From: Pochonia chlamydosporia 170
Taxonomy: Eukaryota > Ascomycota > Sordariomycetes > Hypocreales > Clavicipitaceae
Assembly: GCF_001653235.2 (NCBI RefSeq)
Contig: NC_035794.1
Location: forward strand, 3,348,001-3,412,000
Reading direction: 5' to 3'
Length of the DNA: 64,000 nt
Shown here: positions 1 to 9,355 of the stretch, one piece after another
How the letters are laid out: each line of letters opens with the position of its first letter
Position numbering within the stretch: the first letter of the stretch is position 1
Program-made: the position numbers and the translations under genes
Notes under the pieces: generated by a model
Told to the model about the DNA's origin: nothing
What the model saw: the letters and a program-made list of their open reading frames with translations, nothing else
The model's database searches: none

Positions 1-377
1 GCAGCATGCACGGCGACATGCCCCAAAAGGAGCGAGACAGCATTATGCAGGATTTCCGACAGGGCAACAGTCGAGTTCTTATTTCGACGGATGTTTGGGC
101 CCGTGGTATTGATGTGCAACAAGTCAGTTTGGTTATCAACTACGACTTACCCAGCAACCGTGAGAACTACATCCACCGTATCGGTCGAAGTGGTCGATTC
201 GGTCGCAAGGGTGTTGCTATCAACTTTGTCACTACGGAAGATGTGCGCATTCTGCGTGATATTGAGTGTAAGTCCATCCTGCGTCCTTGGTGTCTTCAAA
301 ATACTGACGATGTTGCAGTGTACTACTCAACCCAAATCGATGAAATGCCCATGAACGTCGCAGATCTTATCGCTTAA
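1..377 (+). CDS. FAL1: ATP-dependent RNA helicase FAL1 (eIF4A-III type), 3' end only
   Basis: This is the C-terminal part of a DEAD-box RNA helicase whose 5' end lies outside the window. Exons are <1..267 and 319..377. The 51-bp intron (268-318) starts GTAAGT and splits a Leu codon, giving ...[21 protein letters not shown]. Visible motifs are [21 protein letters not shown] (motif V) and [13 protein letters not shown] (motif VI). The sequence [20 protein letters not shown] followed by VADLIA at the extreme C-terminus is typical of the FAL1/eIF4A-III branch. Known role of the family: 18S rRNA maturation in the yeast nucleolus (Fal1), and exon-junction-complex core in metazoan eIF4A3. Which of these applies here cannot be told from the fragment. 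The nearest downstream neighbour is an unrelated accessory gene. Confidence 0.9.
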   Translation, partial: SMHGDMPQKERDSIMQDFRQGNSRVLISTDVWARGIDVQQVSLVINYDLPSNRENYIHRIGRSGRFGRKGVAINFVTTEDVRILRDIECKSILRPWCLQNTDDVAVYYSTQIDEMPMNVADLIA

Positions 378-1331
378 TGCACGTGCGGTGGCAAATAGAT
401 GCGATTATACCAGATGTACATCGAACTAGACGAGCAAGTCAGTAATCTTGGCACTTAGGGTGTGTCAAGTAATGGTGTGGAGGAATGGGCCCAAATATTG
501 TATTAGGTGAGTCCTTCTCGCGTTTCCACTTCCGGATTGTTCATAGAAGCTGATCAGAGCCGGGACACACAGATTGTTTTTAAGGATCAAGGTATATCAG
601 AGTAGGGAGTTGGTACGGCGCCGTCTATTGTGGCACTCTTATGATGTGCAATGGAATGCACACTGCCCATGGCATGGTGTGCCGGCTGCCTTGCGCGGCC
701 ACCCATTGCGGTTTTTAGATATGCTAGATGAATATCATTCAGCATTTATACAATATCGTGTATCATTAACGCCACGAGACTCACGCAAAGAGCAGAACTC
801 ACCCCAAACGAGCCAGACGACCGTGACATGTTTCGAAATGTATCGAACTCACAAAAAAATAACTTCCATCATGACTAGTATCGGGACTTTAGTGTGTCTC
901 CCGTGATTTTGTTCCAACCGAGTCACTTTGTTGGAATCGTTGAGTTGACAAATGGGTGGATGAATTACAGCGGTTGGGTTCCACTACCAGTTACAAAGAA
1001 GTCAACAAGCCGGATCTTCTTTCTCAAATTGCAATTTCCGGTTACAATTCTTAGGTTGCGAGCATGGGAAGAGCTTTCGTTGTAACTATGTCCTCGGGCG
1101 CCGTCCTGTTCTGTGGTTTCTGTCTGGTACACCCGGCTCTTATTGCGCGCTCTGCATTCATATTCTTCCCATTTTGAGACACATCAAGATGGCGATTATA
1201 ACTTGAATGTGTTTATTGCTTCCGTTATCAAAGGAAAGTGAGCTACTGCAGCAAGTGACTTCCTTCGGAGGCAACCTGCAGCCTTGCTTCCCGGGTCAAC
1301 CTTGGCCGGGCCCTATCAAAAGCTGTGTATC
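378..1331. other. Intergenic stretch without recognisable gene
   Basis: About 950 bases follow the FAL1 stop. Short open frames occur, but none shows splice-consistent extension or a recognisable domain. Nothing else is seen. Confidence 0.6.
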
Positions 1332-1470
1332 AGCTGAGATGCGGAAAATTGAACTACTTGCATATGACGCAGCAAGCCCTGACCAGTCAATTGCGACGAC
1401 TAACCGCCTCACTGTCGCGAGGTTGTCCAGATGGCGGTCTGGCTGACAACAAGGCTCCGGTGTTTCTCTG
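1332..1470 (+). promoter_or_regulatory. Block shared with the upstream region of the paralogue at 9356 (copy A)
   Basis: This segment resembles 9045-9190. Shared landmarks in order are CAGCTGAGATGC / GAGCTGAGATGC, CATATGACGCAGCA (1361 here, 9075 there), AACCGCCTC and GACAACAAGGCT. Spacing between the landmarks differs by only about one base. The block lies about 300 bp before the ATG at 1664, and the other copy lies about 280 bp before its ATG. It may be promoter or 5' UTR carried along in the gene duplication, or a decayed exon, because a short frame (AEM...YDAAS) is partly shared. Copy A meets a stop soon after (1444). Confidence 0.4.
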
Positions 1471-1663
1471 CCCAAGGTTAATAGGTCAAGTTAGTTTGTT
1501 TAAGGCGTACGTCCATCCAACACCCTCACATCCGTTGACAGCACCAAACCACCGTCATGTACTCATCACGTCTCGAAATCTTCTCCTCAAACCATTTCTC
1601 TTAGTACTAAGGCGCTTGGCCGCCCGAGCTTCATAGCTAGGATCTGCCACACGATCGAGAGTT

Positions 1664-4600
1664 ATGGCCGGGCTCGGATTGGGCGAATTTTCATTTGGAC
1701 TGTCGGTTTGTGAAGGGATTGTCGTATACCTCAATGCCATTAAATGCCGTGTGGCAGAGCTCTCGTCCTTGAGACGGAAGAACGAGGTCTTAACATGCTT
1801 ACTCAATGATATTGATCAATCTCTATCCCGAGTACACCCACAGCACGGATTTTTAGCCGCAACGGTCACACAATGCCTTGCTTCAGCGGAGGCAGAACTC
1901 AAATCGTTGGACAACTTGGTGAAATCGCTGACAGGCCAACAAACGATGGGGCCTCAGTGGGCAATCAAACTGAGGCAGCAAGCCAGCCATCTTCATTACC
2001 CATTTGAGCGCCAGAAACTTCGACAATTGGAAGAGTGCATAGATCGTGCGACCTTGACTTTAAACCTTGCGGTGCAGAATCTCAATTTGTTAGTCCGGCG
2101 GAGTCAGTTGCTGTGGTATTTTATGCTAATATCATGAAAGGAATATCTCGATCGTCACTGCTGAAAGGCAAAAAGAGTTGGAAGTTGCAGCGAATGCCTT
2201 GAGCCCCGAAGTCCAAGACATCAAATCGGACGTTGCAGCTCTTCGCTCACCTGTCACAATGATTTCCAGCAAGTTACCAGATGTTGAGAATTCTGTCGAA
2301 GAGGCTAGAGAGTCTGTGCTTCGTGAAACTCGAGTGATCCTGACTCAAGTAGTTCAAGGAAACGCGATCAACGAAAGGAGTTTTCTGCAAACTCAGGCGG
2401 TGCAGGAGTCAACAGCACGGATTGAGGTAGGGCTGCAGTCGTTTCATGATCATAACATGCACCAGAGATCCGTGACAGAAAAGATGGAACAGCTTCTCGA
2501 CGAGCTCTACTCCATTCAGTGTCGGCCTGTTGGCAGGCGAAGAGCTCGTGTAAGTTCGCTGAATAAATTCAAACACCAGACAGTATATGAAAGAAAACGA
2601 AGAGCACTGACAAAGTCTGTCCAGGGACCCAACCAAGTACCTCCAGAACAAATGGTGGCTCGCCTAGCATCGAGACCGGGCAACTTGAAGACCCTGTGCG
2701 ACGAAATGGCCACAACACATGCTAGTCTGACAGGTGATATCGCGCCTGGGTCGTCTACGGCTTCCGGGAAGAGCCAACTGACTAGCACCGTATCGCTACC
2801 TGTCCCTGGCTGGAAATGTACCTGCAGAGAATTTGGCGGATTGCGCCCTCGCATTCAACAACAAGAGGTCCGACTCTTAGGCTGCTCTTTTCGTCAAACT
2901 ACCCGCAAACGACAGCATTTGCCGGGATGTCCTCTAGATGAGATTGATGTGGGAAACCAAAGTCAACGCACCAGCATCACCATTAATAGCCTCGCCAAGA
3001 TTGTAGGCGTAGCTATCGAACTGTCCTTTTGCGTGAGATCCGGCGCTGGGGGCTGGGGAATTAGTCCCAGCTTCACGTATCATCCTACAGTAGACAAGAA
3101 TTCTGCTCCCGCATTTCGCATCCTGGAACTACTGAAGAAAGCCTGTGAAGTCCTATACACATTTCCCGGGATCCGTAGGGATCAACACGACCGTTTCGCC
3201 CACTCAGCGTTGCAAAGCATCATCAGGTTGTTCAAGTCCAACACGCCAAAAGCGTCCCCTCTGGACGTGGACTCCTTTGGCCAATCTCTGATTTACTACG
3301 CTGCTCAGAATGTAAGAGAAAGCTATAAAAGGTCCCGTGGATTTAGCGTTTGTCCTTCAGAGCAAGTTTGACCAGATTCATGATACAGGATTATATGTGG
3401 AGAATGTTGCCCCCGTCTACTGTCATTGAGTTGTTCCAAAGCCTAATTGATTGCGGCGTCCCAGCGTCTCCTCAAAACAATACTGAAATGTACGTTCTTG
3501 AGTCGACGTAAAATTGGGGAATGGGGACTGACAAGTTGCTGTAGTACTACTCCTCTTCAACATGTACTTGAGTCGCCATACATACCACCGGTGACAGCGA
3601 GATTGGATGTCGCCAATATTATCCTGAACACACCTGGAGATCATTTTGTGCGTAGACCTAACAGGAACTCTAGCGTTTCGTCCGCTATATTCCCCCTGTG
3701 TTCAAGTTCCTGTCTAATCTCACGAATTTGTGCCGAAGGTAGTAAATCCCGTCATTCTACCTAATTGAAAATCGTTGGCCTGATTTCCTTACAGCATTTG
3801 GATATGGACCTCTCAGTCTGGCAGTTCTAGAGAATGACCGGGAGAGGGCCGAAAACATCTTGAAGAAATACCCATGTACTATCAAAGAAGTAAACAGCTT
3901 TGGCGAAAATCCGCTGCATATCGCTGCAGATAAACCAGACTGTCTAAAACTTCTCATAAAATGCGCAGATGCCAACATAATTAATCAGCTTGATAGACAC
4001 GGCAACACACCATTAAGGACCGCCATGTTTCAAAGTCACAACAACTGTCGAGAAGGGATCCGGCAGCAACGAAAATGCTCTAAATGTCATTGTGCAGATT
4101 GCGTGGTCATCCTACTTAAAGCTGATTGTGCCATCATGGCTGGCCTCAGCTGCGGACACCTTTTTAATACAGGTTATGCTACAAAACGATGCAGGGCACG
4201 TTATATACGCCACCTAAAGGATCGTCGCGAGAGGCTCAAGCAGCTCGCTTTGACAAACTTGACCTTCTTCGAATCAACTAGTCTAGGGCTTCACAGCTCA
4301 ATCGTACTTGACTCACGCGCGTCAGAAGTTGTGAGGATTCTACGAGATCGTGGTGTCAAAATTCCGCAAGCCCTAGCCATCGGTTCACGCTCGCTGCCAA
4401 TCTTCCTGGACCACAGGTTCTCCCTCCAGACTGCTGAATTTCTGTTCAACCTCGGGTTCCGTGACATAGACCCGTTTACAAATTTTACTGAAGGCCTAAC
4501 GCAAATTTGGTCGAGATGGTGGGCAGTTTCTCCGGAACAAGTAGAATCGCTTCACTGGCTGTCTAAACATGGCCTTGATCTGTCTCGGCCGTTATTTCCT

Positions 4601-5392
4601 TCATCGCGATCTCCGCAAACTCAGTTACGCCGTGGTGTGTGCGTTGCCCACATTGCATTTTACGACATCGGCTTAAAAGAGTTTTTTTTCGATTTCGAAG
4701 TGGGCGAATTCAAATCTATCCCATTACGATGGCTTGCCAGCCTTCTTGACAGCGTCTTGCCTGTTGGGCTCGCTGACAATTGCCGATGCCGATGCTGTCC
4801 CGGTGGCTGCACTCCTCTCATTTACTTGTTCAAGGGAATCGAAAATCCTCACTGGCCCAGTTACGCAAGTAAACACAAGTACTCCAGCTTTTTGTATCAC
4901 ATTTCTGTGACTGAGATGGCGACATGTTGGAGAGTCGAGGACCATATAGCGGCCATGCGTTACATGACTTTTGACGCTTTCGAAATCAGGCATACATGCT
5001 GCAACCCAATACTTCTGCCCCAAGAAGGCCATTGCACAGATGATCTTGACTCTATAGAAGAAGATGACGCCTCGCTCAACGTTTTTGAAAATCTCATCCT
5101 AGAATTCGAAGAAGAGTTACAAAAACGAGCTGCAAGCACCTCAAGCGAGCCTACGGTCTTTGTAGACTTTTGGGAGACCTTGTGGCCAGCACGAATTGCG
5201 GAAGAAAATGAGAAACTCGCCGGCAGTAATATTTCAGACTCTGAGAGAAGGAACGCCGAGGAACTTGGTGTTATCTGGGACGACCCGGTCAAGCTGGGCT
5301 GTGAACCAACACCTGCGCCAGATAAAAACCCATACGAAACTCATCAGATAGAACACTGGTACTATGAGCTGGAAAAGATCAGTCCTGCATAA
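1664..5392 (+). CDS. HeLo/SesA-like N-terminal domain and ankyrin-repeat protein, tandem paralogue A
   Basis: Model: exons 1664-2088, 2141-2549, 2625-3311, 3389-3489, 3545-3738 and 3795-5392, 1137 aa. Residues 1-140 (MAGLGLGEFSFGLS...) form a helical N-terminal domain like the HeLo/SesA-type domains of fungal STAND proteins. A coiled-coil-like stretch follows to about 278. Next come a CxC...HLPGC motif (WKCTCREFGGLR ... QHLPGCP), a conserved block containing GAGGWGISPS, ankyrin-like repeats (YGPLSLAVL..., ENPLHIAADKPDCLKLLI, GNTPL), a CSKCHCADC motif, a second cysteine motif NCRCRCCPGGCTPL, and the tail HQIEHWYYELEKISPA. The start is supported by the same MAGLG in paralogue B. Intron 2 (75 bp) is a multiple of three, so retention would keep the frame. 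No stop or frameshift is seen. The biochemical function is unknown. A role in non-self recognition or programmed cell death is only an inference from the N-terminal domain class. Confidence 0.75.
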
Positions 5393-6400
5393 GAAGAGAA
5401 GCGCTTCCGGCAACCAAGGCCCTCGAGATAGATTCGCTTGCGGACTCACCAGGTGATGCGTAAATCACATCCCAGTCTGACATGTCATTTCTTTCACCTG
5501 CCGGTACACTTTGGAGTATTTTGGCACAAAGTTGTATGTTTCGCGAATTCTGGTACCATGCAAGGCGAATGTGCTGCTATGTCACCGCAATCTATCACTC
5601 TAGCCCAGCATACAAGACATGTATCCCATAGCTATCACATGCGACATTTGCGTTAATTAAGGAGCAAATTAACAAGTCGAAGTAGGCAAATAATTTGAAA
5701 TGACAGAGAGTGATGAGCTGGGAAGGTTGAGCACTCAATGGTTTCGGAATGGACGAGGAACCCACGAACTGATTCAGGGGTTGGGAGGGTTCTATGTGCT
5801 GCATGTATTTTGCACCGCTCAGAATGAATTCAGGCCGTCATCTCTTAAAAATACATAGTACTGGTAATTTCTGGAGACTGTATGATCCGTAGGGGGCAAT
5901 GCAATAGCAACAAAATCCGATACCATGTCTCTCTAATCATCGCTAGATCAAACCATCGCCCCATCAACGTACATTTATATAATAGACAAGCTCTATTCCC
6001 TAGCCCATGCTCTCTTGTGCATAATCTGCATCAAGCTATGAAAATCCTCGTACAACATTGTAATCCCGCAAGAATAACCACTGCTGTTAAATCGCATCCT
6101 CGACATGCTTCAGACTAACGACTTATTATGCATGCCGCTTACAGAAATGGCCACTTTCAGTGCGTCTCCTGAATCAGAGGAAGCTTTCAGAAGCATCTAC
6201 CAACACCACCCGCGTGAAGCTGAAATGGGCTTCCGAGCAGTAGACAAGTGCATGTCTTGAACTGGAAGATGGCCGCACACCCAATGGAGTAATACAGCCT
6301 TTGCCATGAACCTTGATGTATAGAAACACTGCCGGTGTGTTATCCTGCAGTTTTAGCGCAGTAGTGCCTTGGTGCGTCGAATGGTTTGCTGCTCCCAGCC
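5393..6400. other. Intergenic stretch, nothing recognised
   Basis: About 1 kb between the 3' end of paralogue A and the tandem repeat array. No gene or convincing repeat unit was recognised here. Confidence 0.55.
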
Positions 6401-6401
6401 T

Positions 6402-7185
6402 CTGTTCAATTCTGCTGAACACCACTGAATGTCGCGATGGTCTCTGAGCTCGTCTACGCCACTGAATGCATCCATTTTGTCAATATTGACTGTTTGGGAG
6501 CTATTTAATATCAGTCACAATACTGTTCACGTGTGAGGCACAAGGCAGATTCCAAAGATGACTTTGGCATTCTGTAACATAGAGTCCCAGTCTTGTTCAG
6601 TTCAACTGAACAACATCTCTGTTCTCCACTTGTTGTCGCGATGATTTCTGAACTCGTCTAGACGGTTGGCTGCGCTCACATCTTCCAATAAACTGTTTAG
6701 AAGCTGTTCAATAGCAGCAACCACCTTTTCACATGTGAATGGATTCTAAGGGTGACTTTGAGATTCTCCAGCGTAGACTTCATCCGATGTCAGTTCAACT
6801 GAACAGCATCTCTCTTCTCCACTTGTAGTCGTAATTGTGTCTGAACTCGTCGAAAGTGCGCGCTCAAGTTTCTAATATTATCTTTTCAGGAGCTGTTCAA
6901 TGGCAGCAACCAAAATTTTACATGAAGGCGAATTCTAAGGATGACTTTGAGATTCTCCAGCATAAACTTCATCCCATCTCAGTTCAACTGAACAGCATCT
7001 CTCTTCTCCACTTGTCCTCGTACTGGTCTCTGAACTCATCTAGGTCGCTGGATGCACTCATGTTGCTAATATTAAACTTCTCAAAAGCTGTTCAACAGCA
7101 GCAGCCGCCACCGTACGCGTGGACGGGCTCAACCCAGATTCTGAGGATGGCTCTAGCATTCTCCAACATGGACTCCCAGTTATCT
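6402..7185. repeat. Direct tandem repeat, about four units of roughly 190-205 bp
   Basis: The anchor CAGTTCAACTGAAC begins at 6598, 6791 and 6980, so the spacing is 193 and 189 bp. A diverged first unit starts near 6402 (TCTGTTCAATTCTGCTGAAC). A vestige of a further unit begins at 7186. Each unit carries in the same order the anchor, CATCTCT.TTCTCCACTTG, TCTGAACTCGTC (or CTCATC), GCTGTTCAA.GCAGCA, GATTCTAAGG-like sequence, GACTTTGAGATTCTCCA and an ACTTCATCC-like end. The anchor is an imperfect palindrome, GTTCA-AC-TGAAC. Similarity increases toward units 3 and 4. It is probably non-coding, because open frames are not kept from unit to unit. Confidence 0.85.
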
Positions 7186-7265
7186 CAGCTTCAAAGAAAA
7201 TACTATTGCCTGCTTATTGCTAGCCTCTCTATCAGGTTCCTGAGGGTGTTTTTAGTAGTTAGACT

Positions 7266-7875
7266 TGTGAGGGACATAAAATGTCCTTTCACACGGTGGA
7301 CAAGGGAGAGACTGCAAGTTGGGCTTGCCACGACAACTCAACCACACAATCATGGTGTGGTGGCTCTACCGAAGTAGACCATTCAAGTTGCCTGGGCTGT
7401 GACAGCTCGCGCGACTTTGGCTCCGTCGGAGCAAACATGGGTAACAAGCAAGCCAGCTTGTTCGTCTCCGTTCAAGCGACTCTGCGAGACGTCGCACTGC
7501 CAACGAGCAACTCACCGGTCCAGTCGAGCAAGGTTTCGTCTCCGAGAGGAACAGAGAAGTCGAAGCTTGGAAACAAAACGGAAGGAAGCCGCGAGAGCGA
7601 AGCCAGTTCCAGGAACGGCACTGGGACAGGTCAAACTTGGTCGTCTCTCTAAGTGTTGCGTCGAAATGGGCCAACAAAGACGTGTATCAGGATCGTCGAG
7701 AGTTTAGACGAGCGGGATACGAGTGGATGGGGACCGATCCGGGACAGACCAGACGACTTCCGTGAAGAACCCTCCGTATCTCTGCTACGATCTATATACA
7801 CGCCCGGGAACCTTCACTCCTTCTATTCTTCTCTTCGTTTCACTCAGATGGTTAGACCATCAAACTTGCCCAACA
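7266..7875 (+). mobile_element. Solo LTR of an LTR retrotransposon (610 bp) with 6-bp target-site duplication
   Basis: The element begins TGTGAGGGACAT and ends CCCAACA, so it has the TG...CA (TGT...ACA) termini of LTRs. The hexamer TAGACT sits immediately outside both ends (7260-7265 and 7876-7881). The left end forms an inverted repeat, TGTGAGGGACAT / ATGTCCTTTCACA. A TATA-like CTATATACACG lies near 7789, followed by a pyrimidine-rich tract, as expected for the U3/R boundary. No gag or pol reading frame and no second LTR is present nearby, so it is best read as a solo LTR left by LTR-LTR recombination. Strand is assigned from the TATA position. The family (gypsy or copia) is not determined; copia and gypsy insertions usually give 5-bp duplications, so one base may match by chance. 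Confidence 0.75.
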
Positions 7876-7926
7876 TAGACTGGACACACCCCCCGTTTCC
7901 TTACCCCTTTCCTTGATTTGGACTCC

Positions 7927-8407
7927 ATGTTCATATGTCTTCTTCGTTTTGTGAGCTCCATGCTGGATCAATGTAAGTGGAAGCTAAAATTGGCCAGCTG
8001 GATTACTCACTAACGTCAATCCAGTTCACATGGTGCTGGCTTTGAAGCACGGGCCAGACATCCAAGCTGCTTTTGAATCTTGTTACCCTCTCGCAAAGGT
8101 CTTGGCGTCTACGGGTAAGAAATTATCTTTGTGTTTCCCCATCTTCCAGTCCTGGCACCAATAAACTAACCAAACGTCTCACTTCAGTGAGAGACGGATG
8201 CGGTAAAGCAGAGGCAGGCTACGGGTTGCACGAACACTCTGGTAAGTTAAGGGTGGCCACCCGTTCAGTCGTCTTTGAAGTTCTCAAGTAACTGTAGAAC
8301 AGCGATATTTGCGGTCTAAAAGGATCATGCGTCTTTATATCCACAGAGAGAGCTTTTTCAAATGTTCGATAGCAGCCTCTTGCCAGCATCTTAGTGCTCA
8401 CGTTTAG
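7927..8407 (+). CDS. Possible small four-exon gene of unknown function
   Basis: Exons 7927-7972, 8025-8114, 8188-8241 and 8298-8407 join into a 99-aa frame closed by TAG. All three introns have good signals: GTAAGT...CACTAAC...CCAG (52 bp), GTAAGA...AACTAAC...TTCAG (73 bp), and GTAAGT...AGTAACTGTAG (56 bp). The protein starts MFICLLRFVSSMLDQF and includes KHGPDIQAAFESCYPLAKVL. No family is recognised. It lies about 50 bp downstream of the solo LTR, whose TATA and pyrimidine tract point toward it, so LTR-driven transcription is possible. Three coherent introns argue for a real, or recently real, gene. The absence of a known domain keeps confidence low. Confidence 0.35.
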
Positions 8408-9044
8408 AGGGTGTCAGGCTCGTCATCTTCGGCATGACAGAAACGAAGAGAGACAAGTACTTCATTACTGTTTGTTTGTGAGATTAGCGTCAATTTGGCA
8501 GAGTGGTTTTTACTTTGGACAAAGCAGAAGAAAAAAACTTAGAACCAAGGGAAATGATAGTACCTTGCCCTAACGTCCTTGTTTGTTGGAATACTCAAAG
8601 AGCACATGTCCTAATAGCGTTAGCGGTTTCCATATTCTTGCTCTTCTTGTGTCTGGTCGCACCTTCTTTGTTGTCGGTACTTGCCAAAACTTGTGATGTC
8701 AACGTTGACCAAGTCTTTTGGTTCATCAACTCCACATTAACGAATTACCAGACTTGAACGACTCCAAATGTTCCGCGGACAACCCGAAATCAAGTTTCTT
8801 ATGTCAAGTCTCTCTGTCCGGCCTGAGGGTCGTGGATGGCCATTTGGTACATCCCGCCATTTTGGACTCGAGGGACCTTGCCCCAAACTCTCCGTAAACT
8901 ACGTAAAGTCTCTGTTGGCTTTCATACGATGACGACGAGGCCATGCCTCAGAAAAGACCGGATACCTTGGCATAGGAGTGCAAGATGCTCGAGTATAAGC
9001 TCCTCCTCAGGGCAGCCTTGACCAAATGGCCACCAGAGTCGCAT
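8408..9044. other. Intergenic stretch upstream of paralogue B
   Basis: No supported gene. An 84-codon frame (8503-8757, some starting from non-ATG codons in context) has one hydrophobic run but no other support. Confidence 0.5.
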
Positions 9045-9190
9045 GAGCTGAGATGCAGCTTGCTCAAGGACCGACATATGACGCAGCATCCTGGCCATTC
9101 ACACGCAACGAGCAACCGCCTCGTCTTGGTAGAGTCGCACAAGCCTTCGAAGAGGCAGACAACAAGGCTTTACCTCATCTGCCCGAAGCT
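9045..9190 (+). promoter_or_regulatory. Block shared with the upstream region of the paralogue at 1664 (copy B)
   Basis: Counterpart of 1332-1470, with the shared landmarks CATATGACGCAGCA (9075), AACCGCCTC and GACAACAAGGCT. In this copy an 80-codon ATG frame stays open from 9053 to 9295, which would make it an upstream ORF if transcription starts before it. In copy A the equivalent frame is closed early, so coding conservation is weak. Confidence 0.4.
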
Positions 9191-9355
9191 CCAAGTCAGA
9201 ATGCAAGACCATCATGTCCATGGACTCATTGTATCAAAGGACAAAAACCAACATTTGATGGCGGAATACTCGAGTTCGTGCCTAATAGTCTCTGAACAGC
9301 GATCCAGTTCACGTCGTACAGCTCATACTTAAAGGCCGTCGCCTTTTCCGTCGCC

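Noticed and set aside
8503..8757. 84-codon plus frame with a hydrophobic stretch
   Set aside because: No splice-consistent extension, no signal-peptide order (the hydrophobic run is internal) and no recognisable family. No counterpart upstream of paralogue A.
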